Source: Symbiodinium natans
Lineage: Eukaryota; Sar; Dinophyceae; Suessiales; Symbiodiniaceae
Length of the DNA stretch: 64,000 bases
Assembly: GCA_905221605.1 (NCBI GenBank)
Contig: CAJNDS010002290.1
Location: 857,501-921,500 of the forward strand
Direction: 5' to 3'
In this document: in pieces, positions 30,440 to 42,284 of the stretch
Position numbering within the stretch: position 1 is the first letter of the stretch
Layout of the letters: the number at the start of each line of letters is the position of its first letter
The notes under the pieces: model-generated
Seen by the model: the letters and a program-made list of their open reading frames with translations, nothing else
The model's database searches: none
What the model was told of the DNA's origin: nothing
Position numbers and translations under genes: made by a program

Positions 30440-30540
30440 GGGGCCCCTTTACTATACTAACTATAATTAAGGGACTTATAACCCAAGTTAGGCTCCTTAG
30501 AACCCCAGTTTAGGGCTCTTCGAACTCTACATAAAACCAG
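30440..30540 (-). mobile_element. Dispersed short repeat, family G
   Basis: Reverse-complement copy of the segment at 7262-7357, sharing TAAGGGACTTATAACCCAAG and AGGCTCCTTAGAACCC. Confidence 0.6.
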
Positions 30541-30640
30541 GAACGGCCCCTCCTTGTAGGTTTCAGGGACCCAAGGGCGACGAACGAGTATCATCCCAAG
30601 GTCGAAGCCGAAGGGCAGGCCTCCAACAGGCTGGCTGCAG

Positions 30641-30800
30641 CGCAAGCTCGAGCTCGCAAGTGCCCGGGAAGACTTGGCAGGTGCCCAGCACGAGCTCGAA
30701 GCTCGGGAAGATGCCAAGATGGACAGGCGGCTTGCTCGTCACACTGCCAAGCTTTCAGGGGCAGAGGCGCCGGCATCGGCTGACACCGCTCTGGCGCACC
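30641..30800 (+). CDS. Candidate coiled-coil exon, unknown protein
   Basis: GGCTGCAG acceptor, then a long amphipathic Ala/Glu/Arg/Leu helix: RKLELASAREDLAGAQHELE, AREDAKMDRRLARHTAKLSG and an Ala-rich tail. Strong coiled-coil character and GC-rich codons. The 3' limit is uncertain; a poly(G) stretch follows. Confidence 0.55.
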
Positions 30801-31259
30801 GGGGGGGACGGGGGGGAGGGGGCTTGAAAGCACAACTTGACGGATGCCTCTGAAAACCCTACGTAAACCCTGAGCCCTATAGCCCTAGACCCTAAACGCT
30901 AAGCCCTAAACCCTAAACCCTAAGCCCTAAACCCTAAACCGCTTTCACGTTTCTGTTAGTGTGACATGTTCTGACGCCCGCGAGTCTGGGCTTGTCTTTA
31001 GGGATAGTCTAGGGTTTAGTTTTTACCTGAACCCTTAAACCCTAAACCCTGAGCCCCAAACCCATAAAAAAGGACCATTATTTTGCATACTTTGTTGGTT
31101 TAGGTCGAGCTCCCAGCCCTCCTAGCCTCTCCGATAGTTTCCGCGGTTGGGTTTAAGAGTTAGGAGGATCACATCTACGAATCGTGGTTTAGGCTTTAGA
31201 GTTTAGGGTTTAGGGTGGTCCGGCCTAGTACAGCCCTAAACCCCCTAAAAACCACGCAG

Positions 31260-31332
31260 GTCTGTGAGTGGCACGGAGGTGTTGGAATCTCAGTTTGTCG
31301 AGCTGTTACGGATGCTGCCTTCATGTTGTTTC
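31260..31332 (+). CDS. Candidate internal exon, unknown protein
   Basis: CCCTAAA leads into CACGCAG; 24 codons read SVSGTEVLESQFVELLRMLP and SCCF; donor TTC|GTGTTTAGGG, again close to telomeric sequence. Confidence 0.6.
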
Positions 31333-32257
31333 GTGTTTAGGGGCTTAAATGGTTTACCACCCTAAACCCTACAAGCCCTAAACCCTCCACACCCAGAGCC
31401 TGGTCTATGCCAATACCGTGTGAAACCCTAAACCCTAAACCCTAAACCCTAAACCTGGTGGCAGAGATAGCAGGAGGCATCTCTGCCTCGCACTAGGAGG
31501 GCTTAGGGCTTAGGGCTTGGGGCTTAGGGTTTATAGGGTTTAGGGTTTAGGGTTTAGGGTTTAGGGTTTGGGGTCTCTCGGGTTTAGGGTTATACGCTCG
31601 CATGATCGCCCACCCGCTGAACTTGGGCTTTAAGCCTCAAGGGTTTTAGGGAGGTTTCATGCTCATGGGCTGAACTTGGGCTTCTAGGGTTTTAAGCTTT
31701 CAGAGTGAAGAGCTGGAGTGTTTAAGGTTTCATGCTCATGGGATTTTGGGGTTGAAGCTTTCTCGTATTTCGCCTTCCTCCTTTTCAAACTCACAGGCCG
31801 GAACCATGAACCGTAAACCCCTAAACCCGAATCGCTGAACCCTCAACCCTCTCCATCCCTAGCGTGGCCTGCGGTTCAGGGCTTGGGGCTTCAGTTTAGG
31901 GCTTACGCAGGGAGAGGCCCCCTACATTTACATAGTCATAAGAGCTTATGGGTCACAATGGTGGAGTTGATGGGGCCTGAATTTGGACTCATGTGTGGTC
32001 TGACTGACCTAGAAACCTTGAACCCTAAACCCTAAACGCTAAACCGGTCACCTCTCGCCATGTTGGGCACAACGGTTGCACCACATCCGGTGAAGCCGCC
32101 GATACTACAATTTACGGCCGGATGTGGTTTCCGAAAATACGGGTACCCTTTTCCAGTGGTTCTTGTCATAAGGAAGGTCGTATGGCGGGGGGGACAGCGT
32201 ATCCCTGAGTATCCCTATCTACCGACCCCAAACCCTAGTGGGGGGTTGGATGGCTCC

Positions 32258-32647
32258 CTAGTTTGCCTGTGTGTGACCTATTGTGGCCTGCGGGTCCCCT
32301 CTCGGCTCAGCTGTGGGCTCAAGCTTGCTCAAGTGTCTTTTTCTTGTTGACGGCTCCATGATCCCCGTGCACACAGATTGTGGTCCAGAGAAGCAAGGCC
32401 TGCAGACGACAGGACTGCCGTCGTTTTTTGAAGTTTCAAGGCTTTGATCTATAGGAGTTCTGGCTTTGGGGGCAAGCCCTCTTGTCTCTTTCTTCACGTG
32501 TGGAAACCTTTCCTCTGTCTCATAGTGTCCTTTTCTCCGCATCTGTGTCTGCTCCATGAGAGTTCTGCATACTGCTATTCCCAACTGGTCACCCTTTCTG
32601 CGCCTGGACAAGGCGTTGTCTTTCAGAGAATCGCACCGCAACCCCAC
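32258..32647 (-). CDS. Possible minus-strand coding segment, 129 codons
   Basis: The longest non-repetitive ORF outside the retroelement apart from low-complexity artefacts. Hydrophilic, balanced composition (RKGDQLGIAVCRTLMEQTQM; HYETEERFPHVKKETRG). No family recognised, no splice or start context judged reliable, and the plus strand is partly open too. Confidence 0.3.
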   Translation of the reverse strand: MGLRCDSLKDNALSRRRKGDQLGIAVCRTLMEQTQMRRKGHYETEERFPHVKKETRGLAPKARTPIDQSLETSKNDGSPVVCRPCFSGPQSVCTGIMEPSTRKRHLSKLEPTAEPRGDPQATIGHTQAN

Positions 32648-32978
32648 CGACGTGTTACACTTAGTTGGCCAGAAGGTGAAGGGATCATAAGAAATTCAGC
32701 GTTTTACTCTAGGGATTCTCGGAGCAGTTGAGTTCAGAGGTGGTCGAGTTGGGTTGCTTAAAACCCTATCCTACCTACGTGAACCCCCACGTAAGGAGGG
32801 CTCGGCGTGGCTAAGCTTGAAATGAAGTCTGCAGCATCACTAAAAACCCTAGACTCTAACGTGGGATATGGGAATTCGGGAATGGGTTGGCCCTAAGTAG
32901 GCTGTACCCTTGAGTTTGGGGGACCCTTTTTTAACGAATGCAAAGGCAATCTGAGGAGCATCTTAAGGGAAAGCTTTA

Positions 32979-33092
32979 CTAAGACCCAGAGTAAGCCCTG
33001 CTTCCCCGTTTTTTAAGGTTTGGGTTCCCTTGTAAATCCCTGTAAAACCAAAAAAGGGCACCCTGTTTATTCCGTGGTTGCTCTTTTTGGTA
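32979..33092. mobile_element. Foldback element, family E
   Basis: Begins CTAAGACCCAGAGTAAGCCC, has a TTTTTTAAGG...AAAAAAGGG inverted core and ends GTTGCTCTTTTTGG. Relatives are at 36902, 37143, 39936 and 47405. Confidence 0.6.
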
Positions 33093-33345
33093 CTAAACCC
33101 TAAACCCTAAACCCTAAACCCTAAACCCTAAACCCTAAACCGTGGGGTCTGACTTCCTTGTTATTTTACATATCTTCCGGGACAGGGAGGCTCGCTACCT
33201 CAGAGTCCCACAGCTTTAACCTTCATTCCTCTTTTTAAACCAGAAGCTCTGGTTAGGGTTTTGGGTGTTGGGTTTTGGGTTTAGGGTTGAGGGTTGAGGG
33301 TTTAGGGTTTAGAAGCCCTGTCCCCTTCTCCCTGCGTATGTGCAG

Positions 33346-33418
33346 CAGGACTGCGATGTGCCACCGCCGACCTGGACGACATATGCCACGACGGGCTGTT
33401 CCGAGCTGCATCTGCGAA
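33346..33418 (+). CDS. Candidate internal exon, unknown protein
   Basis: A strong pyrimidine tract (CCCCTTCTCCCTGCGTATGTGCAG), then GLRCATADLDDICHDGLFRA and ASAK, with a GC donor. May belong with the TIR-like gene downstream (inference). Confidence 0.55.
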
Positions 33419-33686
33419 GCAGGCCTTAAGAGCCCTAAACCCTGATCAGGATATGAAGCAGGGTTTATTTTACTGCTTTTGGTGAGTGTATATAAGGTTC
33501 CTTTTTAGCATTGGTGAGTGTATACCTTGGGTGTCCTTTTGGGGGGTACAAGAAATATAAACCCTACTTCATATCCTAAACCCCAAGCCCTCAGCCCTAA
33601 ACCTTAGAAACCCTCAACCTTAATCAGGATATCCCTAAACCCTAAACCCTCAGCCCGAAACTTTATAAACCCTAAGCCCGAACCAG

Positions 33687-33767
33687 GACACTCACAAGGG
33701 AGATCCAGCAAAGGAGCGCCGCATTTCGAGGGCCAAGCAAACAAGCCTGGACATGACCTTTCTTTGA
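33687..33767 (+). CDS. Candidate exon, unknown protein
   Basis: CGAACCAG acceptor, then DTHKGDPAKERRISRAKQTS and LDMTFL before TGA. It may end earlier at a GC or GA donor, in which case the stop is intronic. Confidence 0.45.
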   Translation, partial: DTHKGDPAKERRISRAKQTSLDMTFL

Positions 33768-34484
33768 GGTTCAGGGGTAGTTCTAAGTAGGGTGCAAATA
33801 GGGTTTAGGGTTTAGGGTTTAGGGTTTTAGGGTTTTAGGGTTTTAGGGTTTTAGGGTTTTAGGGTGTTCGGGTTTTGGGTTTTAGGGTGTCGGGTTTAGG
33901 GACCCCGCTAGTAAGCCCTAATGTAGCTAGAGTTCTAACTTTTTTCGCAGATGTATGACCATACGTGCAACTACCTATGAGCCTCCAAGTATATGGAGCA
34001 GGGCTTGCATCTTTCTGTTCTTGGTACCTGGATACAGGGTTCCTCATATTGGCGGCCGTGTCTACGGGGTGTCCTTGAACTAAACCCGTAAGGCTTCTAG
34101 ATCAGCTCTCGAAGTGATGCCTCCGTACGGTTTAAAGGCTTTTCAGGGCGTGAGGATTCCTTCTCGACCCGCGGTCTTTTGCCTGTGGGGTAGCCAAAGG
34201 AGGGGCCGGAATATAGAACCAAGCAGGCGATTTGTAATCCTCAGCACGTGGAGACCCTGAGACACATCCGACCTGAGAAGTTCTATGGGTTTGCAAAAGC
34301 AGGGTAGATGCAAGTATCTTCAAGTCTGGTTTGGAATCAATGCAAGTTAATGAGAACATAATCTGTAACAAAAGCTCATAAGACAGGCTGCCGTGCGTAT
34401 GAGCCGAGTTATAGCTGCCTATGAAAACTTCAAAATCGTGCTCCTAACCTCCGCACTTGTAAGCAATGGTCATACCTCCTGGAG

Positions 34485-34561
34485 GTCATGTCGTGCTGGG
34501 GCAGCATCTTCGGCAAGGGCCTCACGGGAATCATCGGCGCGCCTAGCCTGAAGGACCTGTG
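34485..34561 (+). CDS. Candidate exon upstream of the TIR-like gene
   Basis: CATACCTCCTGGAG, then V-MSCWGSIFGKGLTGIIGAP and SLKDL, with strongly GC-rich third positions. The minus strand is also open here but with weaker codon bias. The internal ATG at 34488 could be a start. Confidence 0.45.
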
Positions 34562-34694
34562 ACACACTGTGGGGTCCCATGATAACAAGACTTTCCAGAA
34601 CCTTGACCTTCCATTCACATCCTACAAGTTCTTTCATAAACCCAAAGCCCTCAAGCGCCGGACCTAAACCCCTCTTATAAGGATCACTACATTG

Positions 34695-34782
34695 CCCGTC
34701 GCTGTGGGAGGACCTTGCATCCGAGTCCGAACGCGCGCAGGCGAAAGCCACTGCAGCAGCATCCTACTTGGCTTGCAAGGAG
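34695..34782 (+). CDS. Candidate exon upstream of the TIR-like gene
   Basis: LWEDLASESERAQAKATAAA then SYLACKE, ending AAGGAG|GTGGGC. Helical, Ala-rich. The acceptor is unclear. It probably precedes the FISHNW exon in the same gene. Confidence 0.5.
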
Positions 34783-34952
34783 GTGGGCACCAAAACAATA
34801 TCCCGAAAGGCTCAAAGACAACCCAACTCCGCAACGCCTAAATCTTGAACCCTAAACTTTGAACCCTGAACCCCTCACCCTAAACCCTAAACCCTAAACC
34901 CCAAACCCTAAACCCCATCATACAGTGTGGTCGTGGGCCGCTCTCTGCCCAG

Positions 34953-35039
34953 GTCAGGCACGTGGACATCTTCATCAGCCACAATTGGGAAGCCCACCGA
35001 ATGGGCAAGTTTATGGCCATGTGCTCCGCGGCTCTCAGG
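34953..35039 (+). CDS. TIR-like gene exon: FISHNW motif
   Basis: Acceptor CTGCCCAG; 29 codons including VDIFISHNWEAHRMGKFM; donor AGG|GTTTGGGG followed by TTTAGGG units. The Asp-x-Phe-x-Ser-His-x-Trp core corresponds to the first strand of TIR-like folds. Confidence 0.8.
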
Positions 35040-38000
35040 GTTTGGGGTTTAGGGTTTAGGGTCTAGGGCTCAGGGCTTAGGGCTTAGGGCTTAGGGTGAG
35101 GGTTTAGGTGAAAACACGAGCCCGAGGAAACAAGAGGCTTACACCTAGCCGGCGGCAGCTCACACTACATACCCCAAACCCGAGATTCAACACCCAAACA
35201 ACCCCCCCAAGAGCCATAAACACGCCAAATCAGTTTCCCTAAACCCTAAGCCCTAAACCCTAAACCCTAAACCCTAAACCCTCCTTACCTCAAGACGTGG
35301 ACTCTGAGGCTACCACCTAAACTTGAGCGCAGCCGTGAAGGTGGCTGTTTCAGCAGCATTCCTTGCTGCTGCGTACTTGCTGCTGCGCGTTGGGTCTCTG
35401 ACCGGCTTGGGGGGAAGTTCGCTCACGATGCCGTGCCTTGGGTGCTGTTGGAAAAGGCCCATTTTTTAGGCTTGTGGGGCTGAGGGCATCATGTTGTATA
35501 GGGTGCAGGGTTTAGCTTGCCCCCTAAACCCCCAACCCTAAACCCTCAGCCCTAAACCCTAAACCCTAAACACTAAACCCTAAACCCTAAACCCTAAACC
35601 CTAAACCCTAAACCCTAAACCCTAAACCCTAAACCCTAAACCCTAGCCCTAAACCCTAAAGCTTAAAAACCGCCGATGTGCCCCCCAGTGCTTATCGCAG
35701 GCTCCTCTTGTACCTCCCCCTGTCGATCTTTTTCCTGATGTTCCTATGGGGTACTTGGAAATGGTTTTTAATCTTTGGGTACTCTGATTCCTAAGAAACA
35801 GCAAACAATTATATTTTTTGGGTTTAGGGTTTAGGGTTTAGGGTTCAGGGTTTAGGGTTCCAAGTTCAGTATAGGTTCTTCTACGCCCAGCGACTCACAT
35901 GTGGATGCACGCCGCAGTCCTTTTGGTTAGACAAGCTGCCAGGTCTTGGCACTTGGGGAAGTCTTTCGCTCTTTTTTCCGGTTTAGGGTTTCGGCTTTAG
36001 GGTTTAGGGTTTAGGGCTCGCAACGTGAACTATCACGACACCTCAGTCTAAAAACAAATCCTCGAAAGAGAAGCCTAAACCCTGATCCCGATAAGCCCAC
36101 ACAAGCAGCACTTGTGAACAACAAGAAGCCCCGAAGGCTCTGTGTGCTGCAGACAGATGAGGACCAAAAGGCCGGGCCAAAAAAATAGGCTTGGGGGTCT
36201 AGGGGGTTGAAGGGTTTAGAGCTCAAATCGTTGAGTTACCCTAAACCTATAAACCCTAAACCCTTCAGGGTCTAAAGGTTTAAGGGTTTAGGGCTGACGA
36301 TGCTAGAGCTCCTCTGTGCGGTTTCCTGGCATTTTGGGGGCATTCGCGGCTTTGGGGGGTTGAAAGAACCCTGAACCCTAAACCCTAAACCCTAAACCCC
36401 TAAACCCTAAACCCCAAACCCCAAACCCTAACCCCTAAACCCTAAACCCTAAACCCCCGAACCCCCAAACCCCAAACCCTAAACCCTAAACCCTAAACCC
36501 CCGACCCCCTGAACCCTGAAGGCCCGAGCTATAGCGGCGTTCCCTGGCATCCTCGCGCGGTCCAGCGAGCTGCTGATTCTCTGGGATGATGCGCCTGAGA
36601 CCGCACGAGCTTTCACCCCTGCAAGGTCTAGGTATCGCTTGGGTGAGAGGATAATCTCTTAGTAGCTGAGTGAGTACACTTGACACTTTTTGGGATACTA
36701 TAGTCTCTACAAAACTAGAAGTGTGCACTTTTTAGGGGCTTATGAACTCAGCAGCTAAGATCTTTAAGAATCTTATTATTTAGAGGGTTTCAGGCGACCA
36801 CCTAGCACAAGAACCGTGAGCCCTCGAGGCCCTAAAGGTCCCAAAAGCTTCCAGGCTTAGGCCTGGGGTTGAAAGTTTCTGAGTTGGGGTTGAATGCTCA
36901 ACTAGAACCCAGAGTAGGCCCTTGTTGCGCTTTGAACGCCTTTAAACCAAACAGGGCACCCTTTTCAGTCTTAGGTCACTCTTGGATTTTCAAGATGTTG
37001 CAGGTTTTTTAGGGAAGCTGCGGCATTTGGGGTTGAACCTTAGGTTTGAAGTTGTGTTGCTAGGTGTTGGCTGGGGCTAAGGGGTTAAGTTACTTTTGGG
37101 GGTGAACACGTCCCACTCCAAGCCGAAATAGCTACCTTGAGGCTAGGACCCAGAGTATGCCCTTATTCCTTGTTTTTTAAGGGTGTAGGTTCCCTTGTTG
37201 AAGCCCTTCAAACCAAAAAGGGCTCCCTTCTTTTCATTCTTGGGTTACTCTTGGGTCTAGGAGGGCTTGAAGAGTCCTTAAAGCTTCAGGGCTAGAATCA
37301 GCAGACTTTCAGGGTAAATTCATGGGGCCCTGAATATGGTCCCTAACCTCCTTTCAAGGGTTCTGATGTATGGGCCCTGAATTTGTACAGGGTATATAAG
37401 GGGTATACCCAGACCAAGGGACCATGTAACTACCCTTGGGGCATCCCTAGACCCAAGCCAGATCACCCCCAGACCCTTATAAAGCAAGCCGTGGAAACCT
37501 GCACTTGAGACAACCTTGAAACCTCTAAATGGGTGTACGCCGGTTAAAGCAAGGAGGGCTTAGGGTAGTGGCAGGGCGTAGCAAGTTAGGTTGACAGTCA
37601 TGGCCCGTTTTGTTTTGGTGGTCTCTGTCACAGTTTCTTGCAGAGACCTCTGACAGGTACCCGAATTAATCCCTAAACCTTAAACCCTAAACCCAAAACC
37701 CTGAACCGTATACTGGAGACTCTATACCAGGGCGTATAGCGTTGTTAGGGCCGAGAGAGGGCTGTGTTGTTGCGTTTACAGGGTTCGTAGGGTTCATAGG
37801 GGCTTTGGGGCTTGTTTAGGGCTTACCAGGTATGCAGTTTACAGGCTTCATAGGGGGCTAAGCTAAGATCGGGGCCTGGCTTGAGAGTTGGAGAACTTTG
37901 GGTCAGAGGCTTAGGGCCTAGGGAATAAACAAACTTAAGAATACCAGGGTATAGGGCTTCTGAAGCTTAAGAATATTCAGAACACAGAGCTCATAAACCT

Positions 38001-41000
38001 TAGGAATGTCGATACACAGGCTTCAATCTCAAGGTCTCAGTATAGGGTTTAGGGTTTAGGTTTAGGGTTTAGGGTTTAGGGTTTAGGGTTTAGGGTTTAG
38101 GGTTTAGGGTTTAGGGTTTAGGGTTTAGGGTTTAGGGTTTACAGGTGCAGGTGCCTATTTAAGTGTTAGGCTACATCGAAACATTGTCCTGGCCCCAAGG
38201 AGTACTTCAGCCGCATGTGGTGCAACCTCGTCCCTTGGACTGCTTACTTGTTTTTAATAGCAAGGGTTTGGGGTTCAGGGTTTAGGGTCTAGGCTTCAGG
38301 GTTCAGGGTTGGACGTTAGCGGTTCGGGGTTTGGGGTTGAGGTTTTTCTTCGGGGCTCGCTGTAGGCTTGGCAAGGTCTATGGGTTCCGGGTCGAAATTA
38401 TAAGCCTGTAGAACCGACAAACCCCCCTTATGCAATTTTTTTAAAATCCCTACAAACCCAAAAAAAGCCTTTGCCAACCTTCAACAACCTACGAAAACCC
38501 TCTGACAACCTATAAAACCCTACAAAAGACCCTACAAAACCCTGCAGAACTCACGTTTAGCGTTTAGGGTGGCGTTTGGGGGTGCACAAGGTTTATAACC
38601 CACACCTCTCTCTCTCTCTCTCTCCCCCAGGACAGTCAAACGCGCCTATGAGTCCCAACGGCTAAGCCGCTTACGGTTTTTTGCCGGGGCTTCTACAGGT
38701 TTGGGGTTTAGGGTTTAGGGTTTTATTGGGTTTGTATAGGGTTGAATAGAGAGTTTACAGAGGCTTCATACAAGGCGCATATACTTGGGGGTTCAGCGTA
38801 CTTGTAACCCAAAATCATATCTGCGCGTATAAGCCGGCCCTAAGTCCTAAGTCCTCTAAGTAGGTCACAAGTAGACGCCACGTAGGGCTTACAGAGGGTT
38901 CATATGGGCCGTTCTCTAAAGTACGGTTCCTTTTTGGGTCCTTGTTATGAGGCGGCCTCACTTATTTATTTAGCGTACCCAACAAAGGAACCCCCATGTA
39001 GAGAACTGACCGTATAGGGCCCTAAACCCTAAACCCTAAACCCTAAACCCTAAACCCTAAACCCTAAACCCTAAACCCTGAACCCTGAACCCTGAACCCT
39101 GAACCCTGAACCCTGAACCCTGAACCCTGAACCCTGAACCCTGAACCCTGAACCCTAAACCCTAAACCCTAAACCCTAAACCCTAAACCCTAAACCCTAA
39201 ACCCTAACCCTAAGCCCTAAACCCTAAACCCTAAGTTTAGAGGTTCAAGCTACGACAACCGCTAAGGAGCTGGCCATCTTCACGAGGTTCTCGAGGGAAG
39301 GCTCCCTGAGTTCGTCAGGGGAAGTTTGGGGTTTGGTTGTTTTTCGTGTTTAGGTTTTAGGGTTCAGGGTTTAGGGTTCAGGGTTTAGGCTTTAGCGTAA
39401 GTTGTGGATGCCTGAATTCGTGTCGTATACTACCCAGAAACGTAGGACTAAGTAGGCACCCGTGAATTAGAACCACAATTGCGGGGGGGTGGGGGGGGGG
39501 GTCTGGCTGGATCCAGCTCTTGTGACTTGACCTTTCGGCTCGGGGGGTTCGAATATAATGAGCACAAGGGGCCGAGTAGGCCCTAAAGGGCTTACTGAGG
39601 GGCCTGCTGCAGTAATGAAGAAAAGGAACGTCCCTGCTCTCAAGACCTCACCCCTATGATCCCTATGATTCCTGGAAAGTGAAATCGAGATTGCACTTCT
39701 CACTGCTGCTTCGGGATTCTAAATGTGGGGGATTTCCGAGAGTACGGGTACTCCCTTACATACTCCAAAAAACTACATAATCCTTTTAAAGGAAACCCCC
39801 AAAAAGGTCCCCCCCCCCCTATTTTCGGAAACCCCCCCATGTGCAAATTGCCGTCAGGCCTGCGGAGCATCCATTTCGTGCCCATCTGGCTTGCGCCGTG
39901 GATCCTGGCGATGGTCTTCACGCACTTGCTGGGCGTCTAGGACCCGGAGTAGGCCCTTCTTTCCTTCTTTTGTGCCCTTAGAATCCCTTAAAACCAAAAA
40001 GGGTGCCCCTTTCTAGGCACTTATTTCCTTTTTCTAGGGTTGGGGTTCCCTTAAAAATCCCCTTAAAAAAAAACAAAAAAGGTACCCTTTTTATTCCCTG
40101 GTTAGTCCTGGACCTAGGCATTCTGCTGGTGCGCAGTTTGATGGACATACTTACAGTGCCAGCAGAGACATGGCAGCAAGAGGTATTCAGGAGAAGAGGG
40201 TACAGGGTCCCTAAATCCTAAATTCTGGTGTGTGTGTGTGTGTGCGTTTGTTTGTTGCACCGGGCAGTTTTGGATGGGCTACTCAAGGATCTCACTGCTA
40301 GAAGCGGATTGCGGAGATTGTCAGTCTAGTGGCCCATCCTCTCTAGACCCTAAGCGCCACCATAAACCCTTAACCCTTAAACCTAAACTAAACCCCAAAC
40401 CCCAAACCCTAAACCCTAAACCCTAAACCCTAAACCCTAAACCCTAAACCCTAAACCCTAAACCCTAAACCCTAAACCCTAAACCCTAAACCCTAAACCT
40501 ATATCGGATTAGGGAGATTTGGGGTTGGCACAGGTCCTCCGCCATCTCCTGGCTGCTGTTGACCATCTCGTTTCCCTGCTGGGGCCAGTTCCTGCAGCTG
40601 TGCGCGAGGGTGTGGCCTTTTCATTTATTCAAATGGTGGGCTGTCTGTGCTACTACCCTTGTGCCCTGCCGACCTTGTTTCTTGCACCTTGAAGAAGAAA
40701 GGTTTTGCACGCGGTGCCTCACCCATAGCTTTTGTCCTGCCTAGAGTACAGTAGCAGGTTCTGCATCTTCTTTAGCACTCTAAACCCGAAACCCTAAACC
40801 TTAGATTTTTGTCGGCACAGTGCAGGTTGATCACTCAGGGCAAGGTGCAGCAACATCGCTTGATGCTGGAACAGATGGCGAGCTTCGATGTACGAACGGC
40901 TCCTTAGCAGTAGAGTAGGTAACCTTGAACCTTTTTTGGGGTATTCTAATCCCGTTAAAATGCAAAAGGTTTAGGGTTTAAGGGTTAAGGGTTTAGGGTT

Positions 41001-42226
41001 TAGGGTTTAGGGGTTAACCAAAAACTCCCCCCAGGTTACTGGACAACTCAGGCTCGTTGCACTCTCCCAGAAGACCGAACGCTGCTGCAGCAGGAAATTG
41101 CCGCCATGTTTGGAGAAGCTGGGGCTGTTCTTGGTCCCTAAACCCTAAACCCTAAACCCTAAACCCTAAACCCTTAACCCCTAAACCCTAAACCCTACTT
41201 CATTTTGTTGCCTGTATGGTCCATTTAGGGGACTTTGGAAATGCCACAGTAGCTTCACCTGCCCCATTGAATCCCCTCGGCAATCCTTGAGTCCTTTCAC
41301 CAACGGAGGGAGACAAGAATGCAGACGGCTCTTCACCTACTTGCAAGCTCACATCCCAGGAGCTTGCTTCTGCGACGATGGCAAGTCTCTTGCTTCCCCA
41401 GCAGTTGAACTTTAAGCTTTCTTTGGGGGTGTTCTTTCTCTTGTTTAGTAAGAAATGTGCAGCATGAACTGTCAGTTATTCCTTGGTTCTGGGAGAAATA
41501 TAAGGTCTGCAGCAACCGCTCATCAGCAACCAGGGCCCAGACCCGCTGGGCGCCTTCAATGCGCAGGTTCGAGGACCACTCCGGAAAGCTGTCTTAGACA
41601 AGATCGGGAGTGAGCTCCAAGTATCGTACAGCCTTTCGCTGATTTCCGTGTCTTGGTAATTATGGCTCAGAGGTGCCCCTTTTGCCTTTTTTTTGGTTCC
41701 CTTGTATAAAGAAACCATCCGCAAAAAAGGGTATCCTTATCATAGTATTGTTACTGGGCTACCCTAAACCTCTCTTTCTATATATATATATATATGTATA
41801 TACCCTAATGGGTTTCGTGGGCAAAGGCACAAAAATTCGTGGGCAAGGCACGTGTCGGGTTTTTGGGCCCTTGGGCAAGGCTTAAAACCCCAAAATGTGC
41901 CTTGTCCACGAACTTGTGTGCCTTGCCCACGAATTTTGTGCCTTGCCCACGAATATTTGTGCCTTTGCCCACGAAATTTTGTGCCTTGCCCACGAATTTT
42001 CGGGCACACAAATTGGTGGCAAGGCACAAAAACTCGTGGGCAAGGCACCAAAATTCGTGGGCAAGGCACAAGAACGGGCAAGGCACAGAAATTCGTAGGC
42101 ACAAAAATTCGTGGGCAAGGCGCCAAAATTCGTGGGCAAGGCACAAAAACTCGTGGGCAAGGCACCGAAATTCGTGGGCAAGGCACAAAAACTCGTGGGC
42201 AAGGCACAAAAACTCGTGGGCAAGCC

Positions 42227-42284
<58 letters not shown>

